Origin: Bacteroides sp. CAG:1060
Lineage (GTDB): Bacteria; Bacteroidota; Bacteroidia; Bacteroidales; UBA932
Reading direction: 5' to 3'
Length of the DNA stretch: 27,332 nucleotides
Assembly: GCA_000432655.1 (NCBI GenBank)
Contig: HF986315.1
Coordinates: 1,528-28,859 of the forward strand
This document shows positions 1 through 7,505 of this stretch, piece by piece (the stretch's first letter is position 1; every line of letters starts with the position of its first letter). Position numbers and translations under genes: made by a program. The notes beneath the pieces were generated by a model, which saw only the letters and a list, made by a program, of their open reading frames with translations, was not told where the DNA came from and did not search any database.

Positions 1-1380
1 GAGTCTCTGCCTGAGAAGGAAACGTCCGCTTGCATTCAGATTCTTGTTGTCGCCGGTGTTGTTGGTATAAGAGTCGTTGACCTTGAAGACGTTGCCGCTC
101 AGGTCATCATTAAGGGTCTCGTCAGTTCCTGTCTGAAGATAACTTCCGGTACCTATGGTAACCTGCGGCATGAAGAGGATAGATGTATTTTTGGAAAACT
201 TGTGCTCCAACCTCATGCCGAAAGAATGCCCTCCGGAAATGGTATTTCCAAGACCTTCGCTGTTGGTAATCACATTCTTGTCCTGAAGATAGGTCGTCTT
301 CCGACTGGACTCCTCAACATCGTTTCTATTGTAGTTGTAGATATAGTTTCCACCTATTTCCATCCTGTCGTCCAGAAGCGTGCCGGCTGCATTGAAACCT
401 CCCAGATAAGAGGTGGTGATACCATTGCCGCCACCCCAGCCTCCCTGGCCACGGCCCATGCCTCCGCCACCGCCCATCATAACCATCATCATATTGCCGG
501 ACCGGTTGGTGGCACCACGATTGTTGGTATTGTTGGCATTGAGAATAAGGCTTAACTGTGTATCATCCTTGAAACTCCCCACAAAAGCATTGCCTGTATA
601 ACGAGCATCGGACTTCACCCCAGACTGCGACGGCACATCCGCTCCGGCGCCGCCGGAAACCTGACCGATAAGGCCGCGCATCATTCCCTGATTGACAGAA
701 AGATCAATTACGGTCTCTTCCTGCCCGTCATCAATTCCGGTAAACTCCGCCTGCTCGGACTTTTTCTGGATCACCTTGAGTTTCTCCACCATCTTGGCAG
801 GAATATTCTTGGAGGCCATCTGAGGATCATCGAGGAAAAAGGTCTTTCCGTCGACAGTTATCTTGTTAATAGTCTGACCATTGGCCGTAATCGTTCCATC
901 CTCGGACACTTCCACCCCAGGAAGCTTTTTCAGGAGATCCTCAAGCACGTCATTATCCGTAGTCTTGAACGCTGACGCCGTATATTCTACAGTATCTTTC
1001 TTGATGATGACCGGATTGCCCGTGGCTGATACGGATGCCGCATCGATAACTTCCGCATCCAATTTCATCTTGATTGTACCCAAATCCACGTCTGCTGATT
1101 CCATCTTCAGCGCAGCCGTATAAGTGATGTAGCCCATCAATTCGGCTTTTAAGGTATAGGCACCTTTCTTGACAGATTCGATGGTAGCCTTTCCCTTTTC
1201 ATCTGTAAGGGCATACTTCAACGGCTTGGTCTGCCCATCCTTAACGATGGACACAGTGGCGAACCCTACAGGCTCTCCGGAAGTTTCATCGACCAATTCC
1301 ACCTTGACTTTGTTCTGGGCGACAAGGCTGAAGCCAAACAGCATCAAGCCAAGCATGGCCACAAATTTTCTTTTGTTCAT
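1..1380 (-). CDS. TonB-dependent outer-membrane receptor, N-terminal part (runs off the window)
   Basis: The frame is open for 460 codons from an ATG at 1380 to the window edge, so the C-terminus is missing. Residues 1-21 form a signal peptide (MNKRKFVAMLGLMLFGFSLVA). Residues about 24-110 look like a carboxypeptidase-regulatory-like beta-sandwich (PVGFATVSI, YTLKAELMGY). Residues 121-225 look like a plug domain (VLEDLLKKLPGVEV, NKITVDGKTFF, PAKMVEKLKVI), and beta-barrel strands follow. This is the usual layout of Bacteroidota TonB receptor-like proteins of the outer-membrane beta-barrel family, which import or export substrates across the outer membrane. Residues about 281-320 are unusual: an Asn-rich stretch, then Met-rich, then Gly-rich (GGGGGMGRGQGGWGGGNG), probably a surface loop. 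The substrate cannot be told. It lies downstream of ruvC on the same strand but after a weak hairpin, so it may have its own promoter. Confidence 0.85.
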   Translation of the reverse strand, partial: MNKRKFVAMLGLMLFGFSLVAQNKVKVELVDETSGEPVGFATVSIVKDGQTKPLKYALTDEKGKATIESVKKGAYTLKAELMGYITYTAALKMESADVDLGTIKMKLDAEVIDAASVSATGNPVIIKKDTVEYTASAFKTTDNDVLEDLLKKLPGVEVSEDGTITANGQTINKITVDGKTFFLDDPQMASKNIPAKMVEKLKVIQKKSEQAEFTGIDDGQEETVIDLSVNQGMMRGLIGQVSGGAGADVPSQSGVKSDARYTGNAFVGSFKDDTQLSLILNANNTNNRGATNRSGNMMMVMMGGGGGMGRGQGGWGGGNGITTSYLGGFNAAGTLLDDRMEIGGNYIYNYNRNDVEESSRKTTYLQDKNVITNSEGLGNTISGGHSFGMRLEHKFSKNTSILFMPQVTIGTGSYLQTGTDETLNDDLSGNVFKVNDSYTNNTGDNKNLNASGRFLLRQRL

Positions 1381-1423
1381 AACAGTACAATAAATAAAAA
1401 TCAGCACGGACCACAAAATGAAA

Positions 1424-1442
1424 GAACAGGACATTACTGTTC
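1424..1442 (-). terminator. Weak hairpin after ruvC
   Basis: GAACAG (1424-1429) pairs with CTGTTC (1437-1442) over a 7-nt loop, just past the ruvC stop on the minus strand. The T-tract is poor (CTTTCATTTT), so termination would be leaky. Confidence 0.35.
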
Positions 1443-1450
1443 CATACAGA

Positions 1451-2011
1451 TCATTTTATGCGGTCAGGATTGGATGCGATGAACTTTTCCCAAGAAGATG
1501 AAGAGCCGGAATCTGCAAGTGGACTAATCATCTGGTAATGATGGCACATGGCCAATGCAAGAGCGTCCGTCGCGTCAAGGTACTTATTTTCAATTATTGT
1601 GCCAAGAGTTTTCTGCACCATCAGGGCCACCTGCTCCTTGGATGCGGCACCATTGCCGCATATCGCCATTTTAGCCTTGCGTGGCGCATATTCATAAACT
1701 TTCACTCCATGAGACAACGCTGCAATCATCGCCGCCCCCTGAGCTCGGCCGAGCTTGAATATAACCTGTGCGTTTTTCCCGTAGAAAGGAGATTCGATAG
1801 CCAGATCGGTCGGATGGTAAAGATCGCACAGGGCTCCCACTTTTTCGAAGATTATTTCAAGTTTATCGTAAGGCGATTCTATTCTCCGGAGATCCACCAC
1901 TCCCATATCCACGAAATGAGGCTTCCCGGAGGCATCAACACGCACAATCCCGAAACCTAGAATGTTGGTTCCGGGATCTATGCCTAAAATTATTCTGCTT
2001 TTATCAGTCAA
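1451..2011 (-). CDS. ruvC: Crossover junction endodeoxyribonuclease RuvC
   Basis: RuvC is the Holliday-junction resolvase that nicks symmetric strands in the RuvABC complex during recombinational repair. I place the start at a TTG (2011) overlapping the serS stop, giving 186 residues, close to the usual family length. A longer frame reaches an ATG at 2083 but adds about 24 non-conserved residues translated from inside serS. All four acidic catalytic positions are visible: D12 in GIDPGT, E73 in LAIESPF, D146 and D149 in YLDATDALALAMCHH. Overlap with serS suggests translational coupling on one transcript. The non-ATG start is an inference; N-terminal evidence from relatives would settle it. Confidence 0.93.
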   Translation of the reverse strand: MTDKSRIILGIDPGTNILGFGIVRVDASGKPHFVDMGVVDLRRIESPYDKLEIIFEKVGALCDLYHPTDLAIESPFYGKNAQVIFKLGRAQGAAMIAALSHGVKVYEYAPRKAKMAICGNGAASKEQVALMVQKTLGTIIENKYLDATDALALAMCHHYQMISPLADSGSSSSWEKFIASNPDRIK

Positions 2012-3275
2012 TCTTGTCAAATCCGGTATAAGGACGGAGAATCTCAGGAATGATGATTCCATCCGGAGTCTGATTGTCTTCAAGAAGCGCAGCTACCACT
2101 CTTGGCAGCGCAAGCGAACTACCGTTAAGCGTATGCGCAAGCTGCGGTTTACCATTCTCATCACGATATCTCAGATGAAGACGGTTGGACTGATATGTCT
2201 CGAAGTTGGACACTGATGATATTTCGAGCCAACGCTGCTGGGCGGCGGACCACAGCTCAAAATCGTATGTGATAGCTGAAGTAAAACTCAAATCACCGCC
2301 GCAGAGACGAAGAATCCTGTACTTCAAGCCAAGCTTGTTGACCAATGATTCCACATGGGCAATCATCTCATCCAGAGCGGCATAAGAGTTCTCCGGCTTC
2401 TCGACTCTCACAATTTCCACCTTGTCAAACTGGTGCAGACGGTTAAGACCTCTCACGTCCTTGCCGTAAGACCCGGCTTCACGGCGGAAGCAAGGCGTAT
2501 ATGCGGTAAGTTTCTGCGGTACTGCATCCTGCTCAAGAATCACGTCACGGAAAATGTTGGTCACAGGAACTTCGGCAGTAGGCACCATGTAGAAATCATC
2601 CACATTTGCATAATACATCTGTCCTTCCTTGTCCGGAAGCTGACCTGTTCCGAATCCGGACGCGGCATTCACCATCACAGGCGGCTCCACCTCTTTATAC
2701 CCGGCAGCGGTATTGTTGTCGAGGAAGAAATTGATAAGTGCCCGCTGAAGCTTGGCTCCCTTGCCCTTATATACAGGGAAACCGGCACCGGTAATCTTGA
2801 CACCGAGATCAAAATCTATAATGTCATATTTCTTGGCAAGTTCCCAGTGAGGGAGGGCATTTTCCGGAAGATGCACCTCAGGCCCGCCCATTTTGACGAC
2901 CTCGTTATCTTCTGCTCCCTTGCCTGGCTTGACCAGCTTATACGGAGTGTTAGGCATCAGAACCAGCTTGCTTTCAAGCTCAGCTGTAGCCTCATCCATC
3001 TTTGCGAGAAGTTCGGATGACATGGCCTTCATCTCGGAGACTTCGGCCTTGACTTTCTCAGCGGCATCTTTCAAACCCTGCTTCATCAAAGCCCCGACTT
3101 CAGAAGACTTGGCTTTCTGCTTTGAGAGCAATTCGTCACTCTCTGTCTGATACTTACGACGGAGTGCATCAAGTTCAAGCACCCTGTCAACAATCGGCTT
3201 TGCGTCGAAATTCTTGATTTTAAGTTTCTCGATGACGGCCTGTGGGTCATCGCGAAGAGTCTTAAGTGTCAACAT
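2004..3275 (-). CDS. serS: Serine--tRNA ligase
   Basis: This 423-residue class II aminoacyl-tRNA synthetase charges tRNA-Ser with serine in the cytoplasm. The first 110 or so residues form the charged antiparallel coiled-coil arm that grips the long variable arm of tRNA-Ser. Class II motif 2 is seen near residue 262 (FRREAGSYGKDVRGLNRLHQ) and motif 3 at 384-393 (NGSSLALPRV). Length is typical. It follows rpmA on the minus strand after a hairpin terminator at 3299-3340, and its last bases overlap the proposed ruvC start. Confidence 0.98.
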   Translation of the reverse strand: MLTLKTLRDDPQAVIEKLKIKNFDAKPIVDRVLELDALRRKYQTESDELLSKQKAKSSEVGALMKQGLKDAAEKVKAEVSEMKAMSSELLAKMDEATAELESKLVLMPNTPYKLVKPGKGAEDNEVVKMGGPEVHLPENALPHWELAKKYDIIDFDLGVKITGAGFPVYKGKGAKLQRALINFFLDNNTAAGYKEVEPPVMVNAASGFGTGQLPDKEGQMYYANVDDFYMVPTAEVPVTNIFRDVILEQDAVPQKLTAYTPCFRREAGSYGKDVRGLNRLHQFDKVEIVRVEKPENSYAALDEMIAHVESLVNKLGLKYRILRLCGGDLSFTSAITYDFELWSAAQQRWLEISSVSNFETYQSNRLHLRYRDENGKPQLAHTLNGSSLALPRVVAALLEDNQTPDGIIIPEILRPYTGFDKID

Positions 3276-3298
3276 ATTGTAAAAACTTTCTGTCTATT

Positions 3299-3340
3299 GA
3301 AAAAACAAAGGACCCACACTCAACTCGAAGTGCAAGTCCT
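3299..3340 (-). terminator. Terminator between rpmA and serS
   Basis: On the minus strand AGGAC and GTCCT form the outer stem and CACT/AGTG continue it around an 8-nt loop; T-rich sequence (TTTGTTTTTT) follows immediately. It would end rplU-rpmA transcription or attenuate read-through into serS. I see no T-box elements. Confidence 0.6.
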
Positions 3341-3362
3341 CTGTCAGCTGCCATTCCCCGAG

Positions 3363-3623
3363 TTAGTTCTCGAAAGGAATTACCGATACATAAGATTTAT
3401 TCTCTCTCTTACGTGAGAATTTAACTGTACCGTCAACGAGTGCATAGAGAGTGTGATCCTTTCCCATTCCTACATTCTTGTCAGGATTGTGTACGGTTCC
3501 TCTCTGACGTACGATGATATTTCCGGCTTTAACTACTTCGCCACCGAATTTCTTGAGACCAAGGCGTTTGCTTTGTGACTCACGACCGTTCTTTGAACTT
3601 GATTGACCTTTCTTGTGTGCCAT
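3363..3623 (-). CDS. rpmA: 50S ribosomal protein L27 (bL27)
   Basis: An 86-residue protein beginning [28 protein letters not shown], the standard bL27 N-terminus that reaches toward the peptidyl-transferase centre. The core motif IIVRQRGT...[17 protein letters not shown] segment ([15 protein letters not shown]) is present and the length is normal. It starts 5 bases after the rplU stop, the conserved rplU-rpmA pairing, so the two are co-transcribed. Confidence 0.99.
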   Translation of the reverse strand: MAHKKGQSSSKNGRESQSKRLGLKKFGGEVVKAGNIIVRQRGTVHNPDKNVGMGKDHTLYALVDGTVKFSRKRENKSYVSVIPFEN

Positions 3624-3628
3624 AATCC

Positions 3629-3940
3629 TTAAGCGATTTCGTTAATTTTAATCTTGGTAAGCTTCTGACGGTGTCCGTTGAGCTTCTGGAAGCCCTTGCG
3701 ACGGATTTTCTTGAATACAAGAACCTTGTCAGCTTTCACATCATCCTCGAGTACTGTAGCTTTCACTACTGCACCATCTACATACGGAGCACCAACCTTT
3801 ACATCTGCGTCATTAGCGACGAGAAGTACTTTCTTGAACTCCACATCAGCACCTTTGGCATCAGCGAGCCTCTGCACAAAGATTTCATTACCAGCCTCTA
3901 CTTTAAACTGCTGGCCTGCAATTTCAACGATTGCGTACAT
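3629..3940 (-). CDS. rplU: 50S ribosomal protein L21 (bL21)
   Basis: A 103-residue large-subunit protein. I start it at the ATG at 3940 ([18 protein letters not shown]), the conserved bL21 N-terminus; an upstream in-frame start at 3979 adds 13 residues with no family support. The C-terminus carries the signature [21 protein letters not shown]. The region before the start is A-rich with a weak GAAG, typical of Bacteroidota. An upstream hairpin (about 3963-4000) may form a leader structure, but I do not recognise a known leader class. Confidence 0.98.
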   Translation of the reverse strand: MYAIVEIAGQQFKVEAGNEIFVQRLADAKGADVEFKKVLLVANDADVKVGAPYVDGAVVKATVLEDDVKADKVLVFKKIRRKGFQKLNGHRQKLTKIKINEIA

Positions 3941-4066
3941 TAAAACTTCTTTTATAAAGTTTCGACCGCAAGCGTCCATTCACACGAACGGCACTTGACA
4001 AGCTCAACGGCCATAAATTTCAAGCCGCGAATTTACTAATTATTTCACTTACAAACAAATTTTTTA

Positions 4067-4074
4067 TATTTTTG
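4067..4074 (+). promoter_or_regulatory. -7 box of the AAA+ ATPase gene; near-leaderless start
   Basis: TATTTTTG matches the Bacteroidota -7 consensus TAnnTTTG. Its last base is only 5 nt before the ATG at 4080, so the transcript would have almost no 5' leader if this box is used. No clear -33 TTTG is seen. The region 3941-4079 otherwise holds only the divergent rplU leader. Confidence 0.5.
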
Positions 4075-4079
4075 CAATT

Positions 4080-5234
4080 ATGGAAGGTCCTTTTACATAC
4101 AGTCAGCCCATTACCGGCCAGAAATTCATCGGACGGGATACCGTATCGCGCACGCTGAGCAACTTGTTGACCCAGGGAGAGAACATTCTTATCTCGGAGC
4201 CGCCGAAGAGCGGAAAAGGCTCCCTTATAAGGCATACCCTGCTCAATATGAAGGGGCACGGATGCACATTCATCCCGGTATTCGTGGATCTCATGAATAT
4301 CAGGAGCAAGGAAGATTTCGCGATTCGCCTGGGCAGCGAGACGCTGAAGTCAGCATACGGCACGCCGGGAGACTACTGCGCTGCAGCATCTCAGTTTCTT
4401 TCAGGCACACATTTCATATTTGACTCGGATGCGTTCTCGCGCACCGGAGAGGCCCTGTCCCTGAATTGGGAAATGGATGAACAGGACATCTGTGCCATAA
4501 TCACCCTCCCCTACCGGATTGCCGAATCCCTGGGCAGGAAAATCTTCGTAATATTGGACGAGTTCCAGAACATCGCGCTCACCGGAGAGAACTATATGAT
4601 TTGCCGTGCATTCGAAACGGTATTCAGCGGCCTCACCGCACAGATGCGCACATACGCCTCATACATACTTTCCGGCTCCCGGATCAACGCTATGGATCAG
4701 ATCTTCCGCGGCCCGAGCAGGCTTGGAAGATTCACGGAACGGGTCAAACTTGACGAGATTGACACAAGGGTCATAATTGACCACGTGATAAAAGGGTTCA
4801 ACGCTAGCGGAAAAATAATTGACAGAGAGTTGCTGCTCGGAGCGTGCAAGCTGTTCCGCAACAACATTTACTACATCAATCATTTCTGCTCCATCTGCGA
4901 CTCCCTCACCAGAGGATACATTATGGAGGGCATCCTGAAAACAGCCCTTGACACCCTCATTTCAATCCACATCCCTCGATTCACATCCATGATGTACGAC
5001 CTTACAGGATTCCAGGCCTGCTTCCTGAAAGCAATCCTTGAGGGCCATAGCAAATTCTCGAGCACGGACATCATCGAACAGTACAAACTCAATTCCTCCG
5101 CCAACGTCCTCAGGGTGAAAGAAGCCCTCTGCAAAAAGGAAATCATATTTTTCGACGAGACGGGAAAACCGATTGTAATCGATCCTCTGTTCGAGTATTG
5201 GGCCAGAACGGAATATTACGGCATCAAAATTTAG
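4080..5234 (+). CDS. AAA+ ATPase, archaeal/ORC-like family, with C-terminal winged helix
   Basis: A 384-residue cytoplasmic ATPase of the ATPase_2 (archaeal-type AAA+) superfamily. Walker A is at 41-48 (PPKSGKGS), preceded by a typical FIGRD box near 17-20. Walker B is at 156-161 (FVILDE, D160 E161). The C-terminal 70 residues look like a winged helix (FQACFLKAILEGHSKFSSTDIIEQYKL, then VIDPLFEYW), the usual ending of this family. Such proteins are common in Bacteroidota; their job is mostly unknown. It precedes the sirtuin gene by 4 bases, so the two are likely one operon. The starting ATG is set by the promoter box just upstream. Confidence 0.8.
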   Translation: MEGPFTYSQPITGQKFIGRDTVSRTLSNLLTQGENILISEPPKSGKGSLIRHTLLNMKGHGCTFIPVFVDLMNIRSKEDFAIRLGSETLKSAYGTPGDYCAAASQFLSGTHFIFDSDAFSRTGEALSLNWEMDEQDICAIITLPYRIAESLGRKIFVILDEFQNIALTGENYMICRAFETVFSGLTAQMRTYASYILSGSRINAMDQIFRGPSRLGRFTERVKLDEIDTRVIIDHVIKGFNASGKIIDRELLLGACKLFRNNIYYINHFCSICDSLTRGYIMEGILKTALDTLISIHIPRFTSMMYDLTGFQACFLKAILEGHSKFSSTDIIEQYKLNSSANVLRVKEALCKKEIIFFDETGKPIVIDPLFEYWARTEYYGIKI

Positions 5235-5238
5235 CATT

Positions 5239-5946
5239 ATGTCCAAAAAATCCATAGCAGTGCTCACCGGAGCCGGAGTCAGTGCAGAAAGCGGTCTCAA
5301 GACATATCGGGACAACGGAGGTCTCTGGAACGATTACGACCCAATGAAAGTGGCATCCGTAGAGGGTTGGAACGCTGACCCGGGACTGGTTCTGGAATTC
5401 TACAACCAGCGCCGGGCCGAACTCGGGCACACCGCCCCAAATGAAGCCCACAGGCTGATTGCAGAGTTGGAGAACTCGTACAAGGTCAATGTCATAACTC
5501 AAAACGTCGACAACCTGCACGAAAGAGCCGGTTCGACAAACGTGCTTCATCTTCACGGAGAACTCACTAAGATTCGCCCGGAAAACACCTGCAACGACAA
5601 TGACAACTTTTCGGAAGAATATGTGGTGGATATCCGATACGGAAGGGTTGTTCTTGGTGATATGGCCCCTAACGGAGCACAGTATCGCCCGCATATCGTA
5701 TTTTTCGGAGAGGCGGTTCCGAAGATGAACAGAGCCATCGACATTGTATCGGCGGCGGATGCCATCATTATCGTAGGCACCTCGCTGAGCGTATATCCGG
5801 CAGCAAGCCTTTACCGCTATGCATCTTTTGAAACTCCTGTGTATCTTATAGATCCGGCTGAAATGAAGTTCCGCGATCCGCGTATAACACATATAAGGAA
5901 AATCGCAAGCGAAGGGATGAAAGATTGTTTGGATTTATTGAAATAA
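5239..5946 (+). CDS. Sir2-family NAD-dependent protein deacylase lacking zinc cysteines
   Basis: A 235-residue sirtuin, which removes acyl groups from lysines using NAD+. NAD-binding motifs are clear: GAGVSAESGL (11-20), TQNVDNLH (87-94), catalytic H106 in HLHGELTK, and GTSLSVYPAA near the C-terminus. Y55 and R58 in FYNQRR match the Tyr-x-x-Arg pair that class III enzymes (CobB, SIRT5) use to accept succinyl or malonyl groups. The four zinc cysteines are absent; only one Cys (residue 118) lies in the expected region, as in a known group of Bacteroidota sirtuins. Desuccinylase activity is inference. It directly follows the AAA+ ATPase gene. Confidence 0.92.
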   Translation: MSKKSIAVLTGAGVSAESGLKTYRDNGGLWNDYDPMKVASVEGWNADPGLVLEFYNQRRAELGHTAPNEAHRLIAELENSYKVNVITQNVDNLHERAGSTNVLHLHGELTKIRPENTCNDNDNFSEEYVVDIRYGRVVLGDMAPNGAQYRPHIVFFGEAVPKMNRAIDIVSAADAIIIVGTSLSVYPAASLYRYASFETPVYLIDPAEMKFRDPRITHIRKIASEGMKDCLDLLK

Positions 5947-5958
5947 TTGTTACCTTTG
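5928..5958 (+). promoter_or_regulatory. rpsU promoter
   Basis: A -33 TTTG (5928-5931) and a -7 TACCTTTG (5951-5958) are 19 bp apart, a full match to the Bacteroidota housekeeping promoter. It overlaps the 3' end of the sirtuin gene. Confidence 0.75.
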
Positions 5959-5971
5959 CAGCCGCAATTGA

Positions 5972-5983
5972 AAAGGAGGTGAT
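5972..5983 (+). promoter_or_regulatory. Extended Shine-Dalgarno of rpsU
   Basis: AAAGGAGGTGAT matches the whole anti-SD end of 16S rRNA over 12 bases, and GGAGG sits 9 nt before the ATG. Neighbouring genes have poor SD sequences. In Bacteroidota bS21 helps bury the anti-SD, so a strong SD on rpsU permits autoregulation when bS21 is low. Confidence 0.85.
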
Positions 5984-5988
5984 TTAGA

Positions 5989-6183
5989 ATGATAATTGTA
6001 CCAGTAAAGGAAGGTGAAAATATCGACCGCGCGTTGAAGAAATTCAAGAGGAAATTCGAGAAGACAGGAGCAATCCGTGAACTTCGTTCCCGCAAGAATT
6101 TTGAGAAGCCTTCAGAGAAGAAGCGTATGGCCAAGATGAAGGCTATTTACGTGCAGCACCTCCGTCTTGAGGACGAGCAGTAG
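5989..6183 (+). CDS. rpsU: 30S ribosomal protein S21 (bS21)
   Basis: A 64-residue basic small-subunit protein starting MIIVPVKEGENIDRALKKFKR, the conserved bS21 N-terminus. Length is normal for Bacteroidota. It has its own promoter (5928-5958), a very strong SD (5972-5983) and a strong terminator (6206-6239), so it is a monocistronic unit. In this phylum bS21 participates in sequestering the 16S 3' end, making the SD strength functionally relevant. Confidence 0.98.
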   Translation: MIIVPVKEGENIDRALKKFKRKFEKTGAIRELRSRKNFEKPSEKKRMAKMKAIYVQHLRLEDEQ

Positions 6184-6205
6184 TTTTTAACTATTATAGT
6201 GATTT

Positions 6206-6239
6206 TTCCGGATACTTGTTTAAGCATCCGGAATTTTTT
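6206..6239 (+). terminator. rpsU terminator, abutting the next promoter
   Basis: TTCCGGATAC (6206-6215) pairs with GCATCCGGAA (6224-6233), one G-U pair, followed by five T. The -7 box of the next gene, TATCTTTG, begins at 6241, two bases after the T-run, so terminator and promoter are packed together. Confidence 0.85.
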
Positions 6240-6240
6240 A

Positions 6241-6248
6241 TATCTTTG
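6241..6248 (+). promoter_or_regulatory. -7 box of the DUF2795 gene
   Basis: TATCTTTG matches TAnnTTTG and lies 17 nt before the ATG at 6266. Confidence 0.65.
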
Positions 6249-6265
6249 CGCAAATTTTTAGACAT

Positions 6266-6487
6266 ATGTTTTGGACACTTGAATTAGCCAGCAGCCTGGA
6301 CGACGCTCCGTGGCCAGCAACAAAAGAAGAACTTATCGACTACGCCAACCGCTCAGGCGCTCCTGAGGAGGTCATTGAGAATCTTGAGGAACTTGAGGAC
6401 GACGGCGAAGACTACGAATCCATAGAAGACATTTGGCCGGACTACCCTACCAAAGACGACTTTTTCTTTAACGAGGAGGAGTATTAA
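6266..6487 (+). CDS. DUF2795 family small acidic protein; its 3' end is an integration site
   Basis: A 73-residue acidic protein (MFWTLELASSLDDAPWPATKEELIDYANRSGAP at the start, FFFNEEEY at the end) very like the conserved DUF2795 proteins of Bacteroidales. Molecular role unknown. The last 21 bases (6467-6487) recur at 11692 and 27172, so the gene's end is the chromosomal attachment site used by the island downstream; integration leaves the reading frame intact. It has its own promoter and a hairpin terminator (6536-6561) that is itself within the repeated sequence. Confidence 0.85.
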   Translation: MFWTLELASSLDDAPWPATKEELIDYANRSGAPEEVIENLEELEDDGEDYESIEDIWPDYPTKDDFFFNEEEY

Positions 6488-6592
6488 CCCACTATTGAGA
6501 TATTATTGATTGATTTTCAATAATTTATGATTTAAGCACCGGATAGTTCCGGTACTTTTTTGTGCCCAAATTGCTGGTTTTTCAGGGTAAAA
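6467..6592 (+). repeat. Attachment-site repeat, copy 1 (attL candidate)
   Basis: This 126-bp stretch recurs at 11692-11819 with only one substitution in the terminator stem (GTAC versus GTGC) plus an extra T and an extra A. The first 21 bases are the end of the DUF2795 gene (core TAACGAGGAGGAGTATTA); the rest is AT-rich and includes a terminator. It is the left boundary of the island. Confidence 0.85.
6536..6561 (+). terminator. Terminator downstream of the DUF2795 gene
   Basis: GCACCGG (6536-6542) pairs with CCGGTAC (6549-6555), with one mismatch, followed by six T. The duplicate at 11761-11787 has the perfect stem GCACCGG/CCGGTGC. Confidence 0.75.
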
Positions 6593-6716
6593 TGAGCCAG
6601 AGACATATGACCTTATTGAACATCACAAGAGAAACCCAGTCTGGACAGACAATAGGAAGAAGAAGAGAAAATGCAAGTGGTGCAGCACCCTCCCAGTTGA
6701 GATGCAGAAGACATAG

Positions 6717-6908
6717 GTTGAGTATATCAAGACCTGCCTTGCAAGGCTTCCTGCTGATATGAGGTTCTATACTATCCATGATGCTATCTGTGTCAAGCAA
6801 AGTGATGGAGAGTCTGTCAAGGCTGTAATGGAGCAGGTCAGTATGGAGATGTATGGTGGGAAGATTTCAATCAAGATTGCGAACTCATCAACCGATAAGG
6901 AGAAGTGA
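6717..6908 (+). pseudogene. Remnant of an unidentified gene (C-terminal fragment)
   Basis: After an in-frame TAG at 6714 the frame reads VEYIKTCLARLPADMRFYTI, then HDAICVKQSDGESVKAVMEQ, and ends at TGA 6906-6908. It looks like real coding sequence (regular amphipathic pattern, an IHDAI-type strand seen in replication or polymerase-like proteins), but the 5' part is absent or scrambled: upstream bases 6593-6713 give no matching frame. I do not recognise the family. The hairpin at 6926-6953 ends it. Confidence 0.4.
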
Positions 6909-6925
6909 AATTTGAATGCAATTTC

Positions 6926-6957
6926 AAGGACAGAGTGACAGCACCCTGTCCTTTTAT
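6926..6957 (+). terminator. Hairpin after the gene remnant
   Basis: AAGGACAG (6926-6933) pairs with CTGTCCTT (6946-6953) and is followed by TTATT. The stretch 6958-7022 to the next gene holds nothing else I recognise. Confidence 0.6.
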
Positions 6958-7022
6958 TATGCCCATAAATACTTATGTGAAAGCATCCGCTTCCACACTA
7001 TATATAAACTGATTATAATAAT

Positions 7023-7505
7023 ATGGACAATGTAAAAATCAATCGTATCTGTCCGTTCAAGGAATGGCTGGCACAACAAAATTTTAATGAGAATAAGACT
7101 GGGGGCGTCAATGCTATAAACAAATACGTCTATGAGTATACAGAATACTCCAGCCTGTTAAATGAAGCATACTGCAATTTGAAATTTGACCATTACAATG
7201 AAGTATTTGACCAATGCTTGAATGACATTGAGAAGGATGACCCTGGCATCAAATATAAAGATGTCCTTACTCTGGCCAAAAATAAGACCGGCATCGATAA
7301 TGAATATGACAGCATCGACAAGTTTCTTTACGACCTCGTGAAGATGCACTTGCGGGGAGAGAAGATAAAGGTTCAGGACAAGGAGATTGATGATGAGACC
7401 GTCAATGACAATGATCTTCAAGTATATCGGGCGGCTGAGAAGTTATTCATCTTACAGATGATGAAAGATATAAAGAAGAAATTTGTCAATGAGAACGATA
7501 TGTAA
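7023..7505 (+). CDS. Unknown protein, first gene of an overlapping pair
   Basis: A 160-residue, acidic, soluble protein with no signal peptide or membrane segment. The start (MDNVKINRICPFKEWLAQQN) is the first ATG after a non-coding AT-rich stretch. It is predicted largely helical, with many charged residues (KIKVQDKEIDDETVNDND). I recognise no family. Its last 17 bases overlap the next gene, so the two proteins are probably made together and may act as partners. Position inside element 1 beside R-M genes makes a defence or element-maintenance role possible but unproven. Confidence 0.7.
   Translation: MDNVKINRICPFKEWLAQQNFNENKTGGVNAINKYVYEYTEYSSLLNEAYCNLKFDHYNEVFDQCLNDIEKDDPGIKYKDVLTLAKNKTGIDNEYDSIDKFLYDLVKMHLRGEKIKVQDKEIDDETVNDNDLQVYRAAEKLFILQMMKDIKKKFVNENDM

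Noticed and set aside
202..601. Plus-strand ORFs opposite the TonB receptor
   Set aside because: They mirror the Gly/Met-rich region of the receptor in antisense and show no start signals or family.
3299..3340. Possible T-box or attenuator before serS
   Set aside because: The hairpin is a plain terminator of rplU-rpmA; no specifier loop, T-box bulge or antiterminator alternative is visible.
4020..4259. Minus-strand ORF opposite the AAA+ ATPase start
   Set aside because: Antisense shadow of the ATPase N-terminus; the ATPase motifs identify the real strand.
5224..5892. Long minus-strand ORF opposite the sirtuin
   Set aside because: The sirtuin motifs on plus are unmistakable; the antisense frame is a composition effect.
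6562..6762. 66-codon plus ORF after the first attachment repeat
   Set aside because: Starts within the repeat, is low-complexity Arg-rich and is out of frame with the better remnant at 6717-6908.
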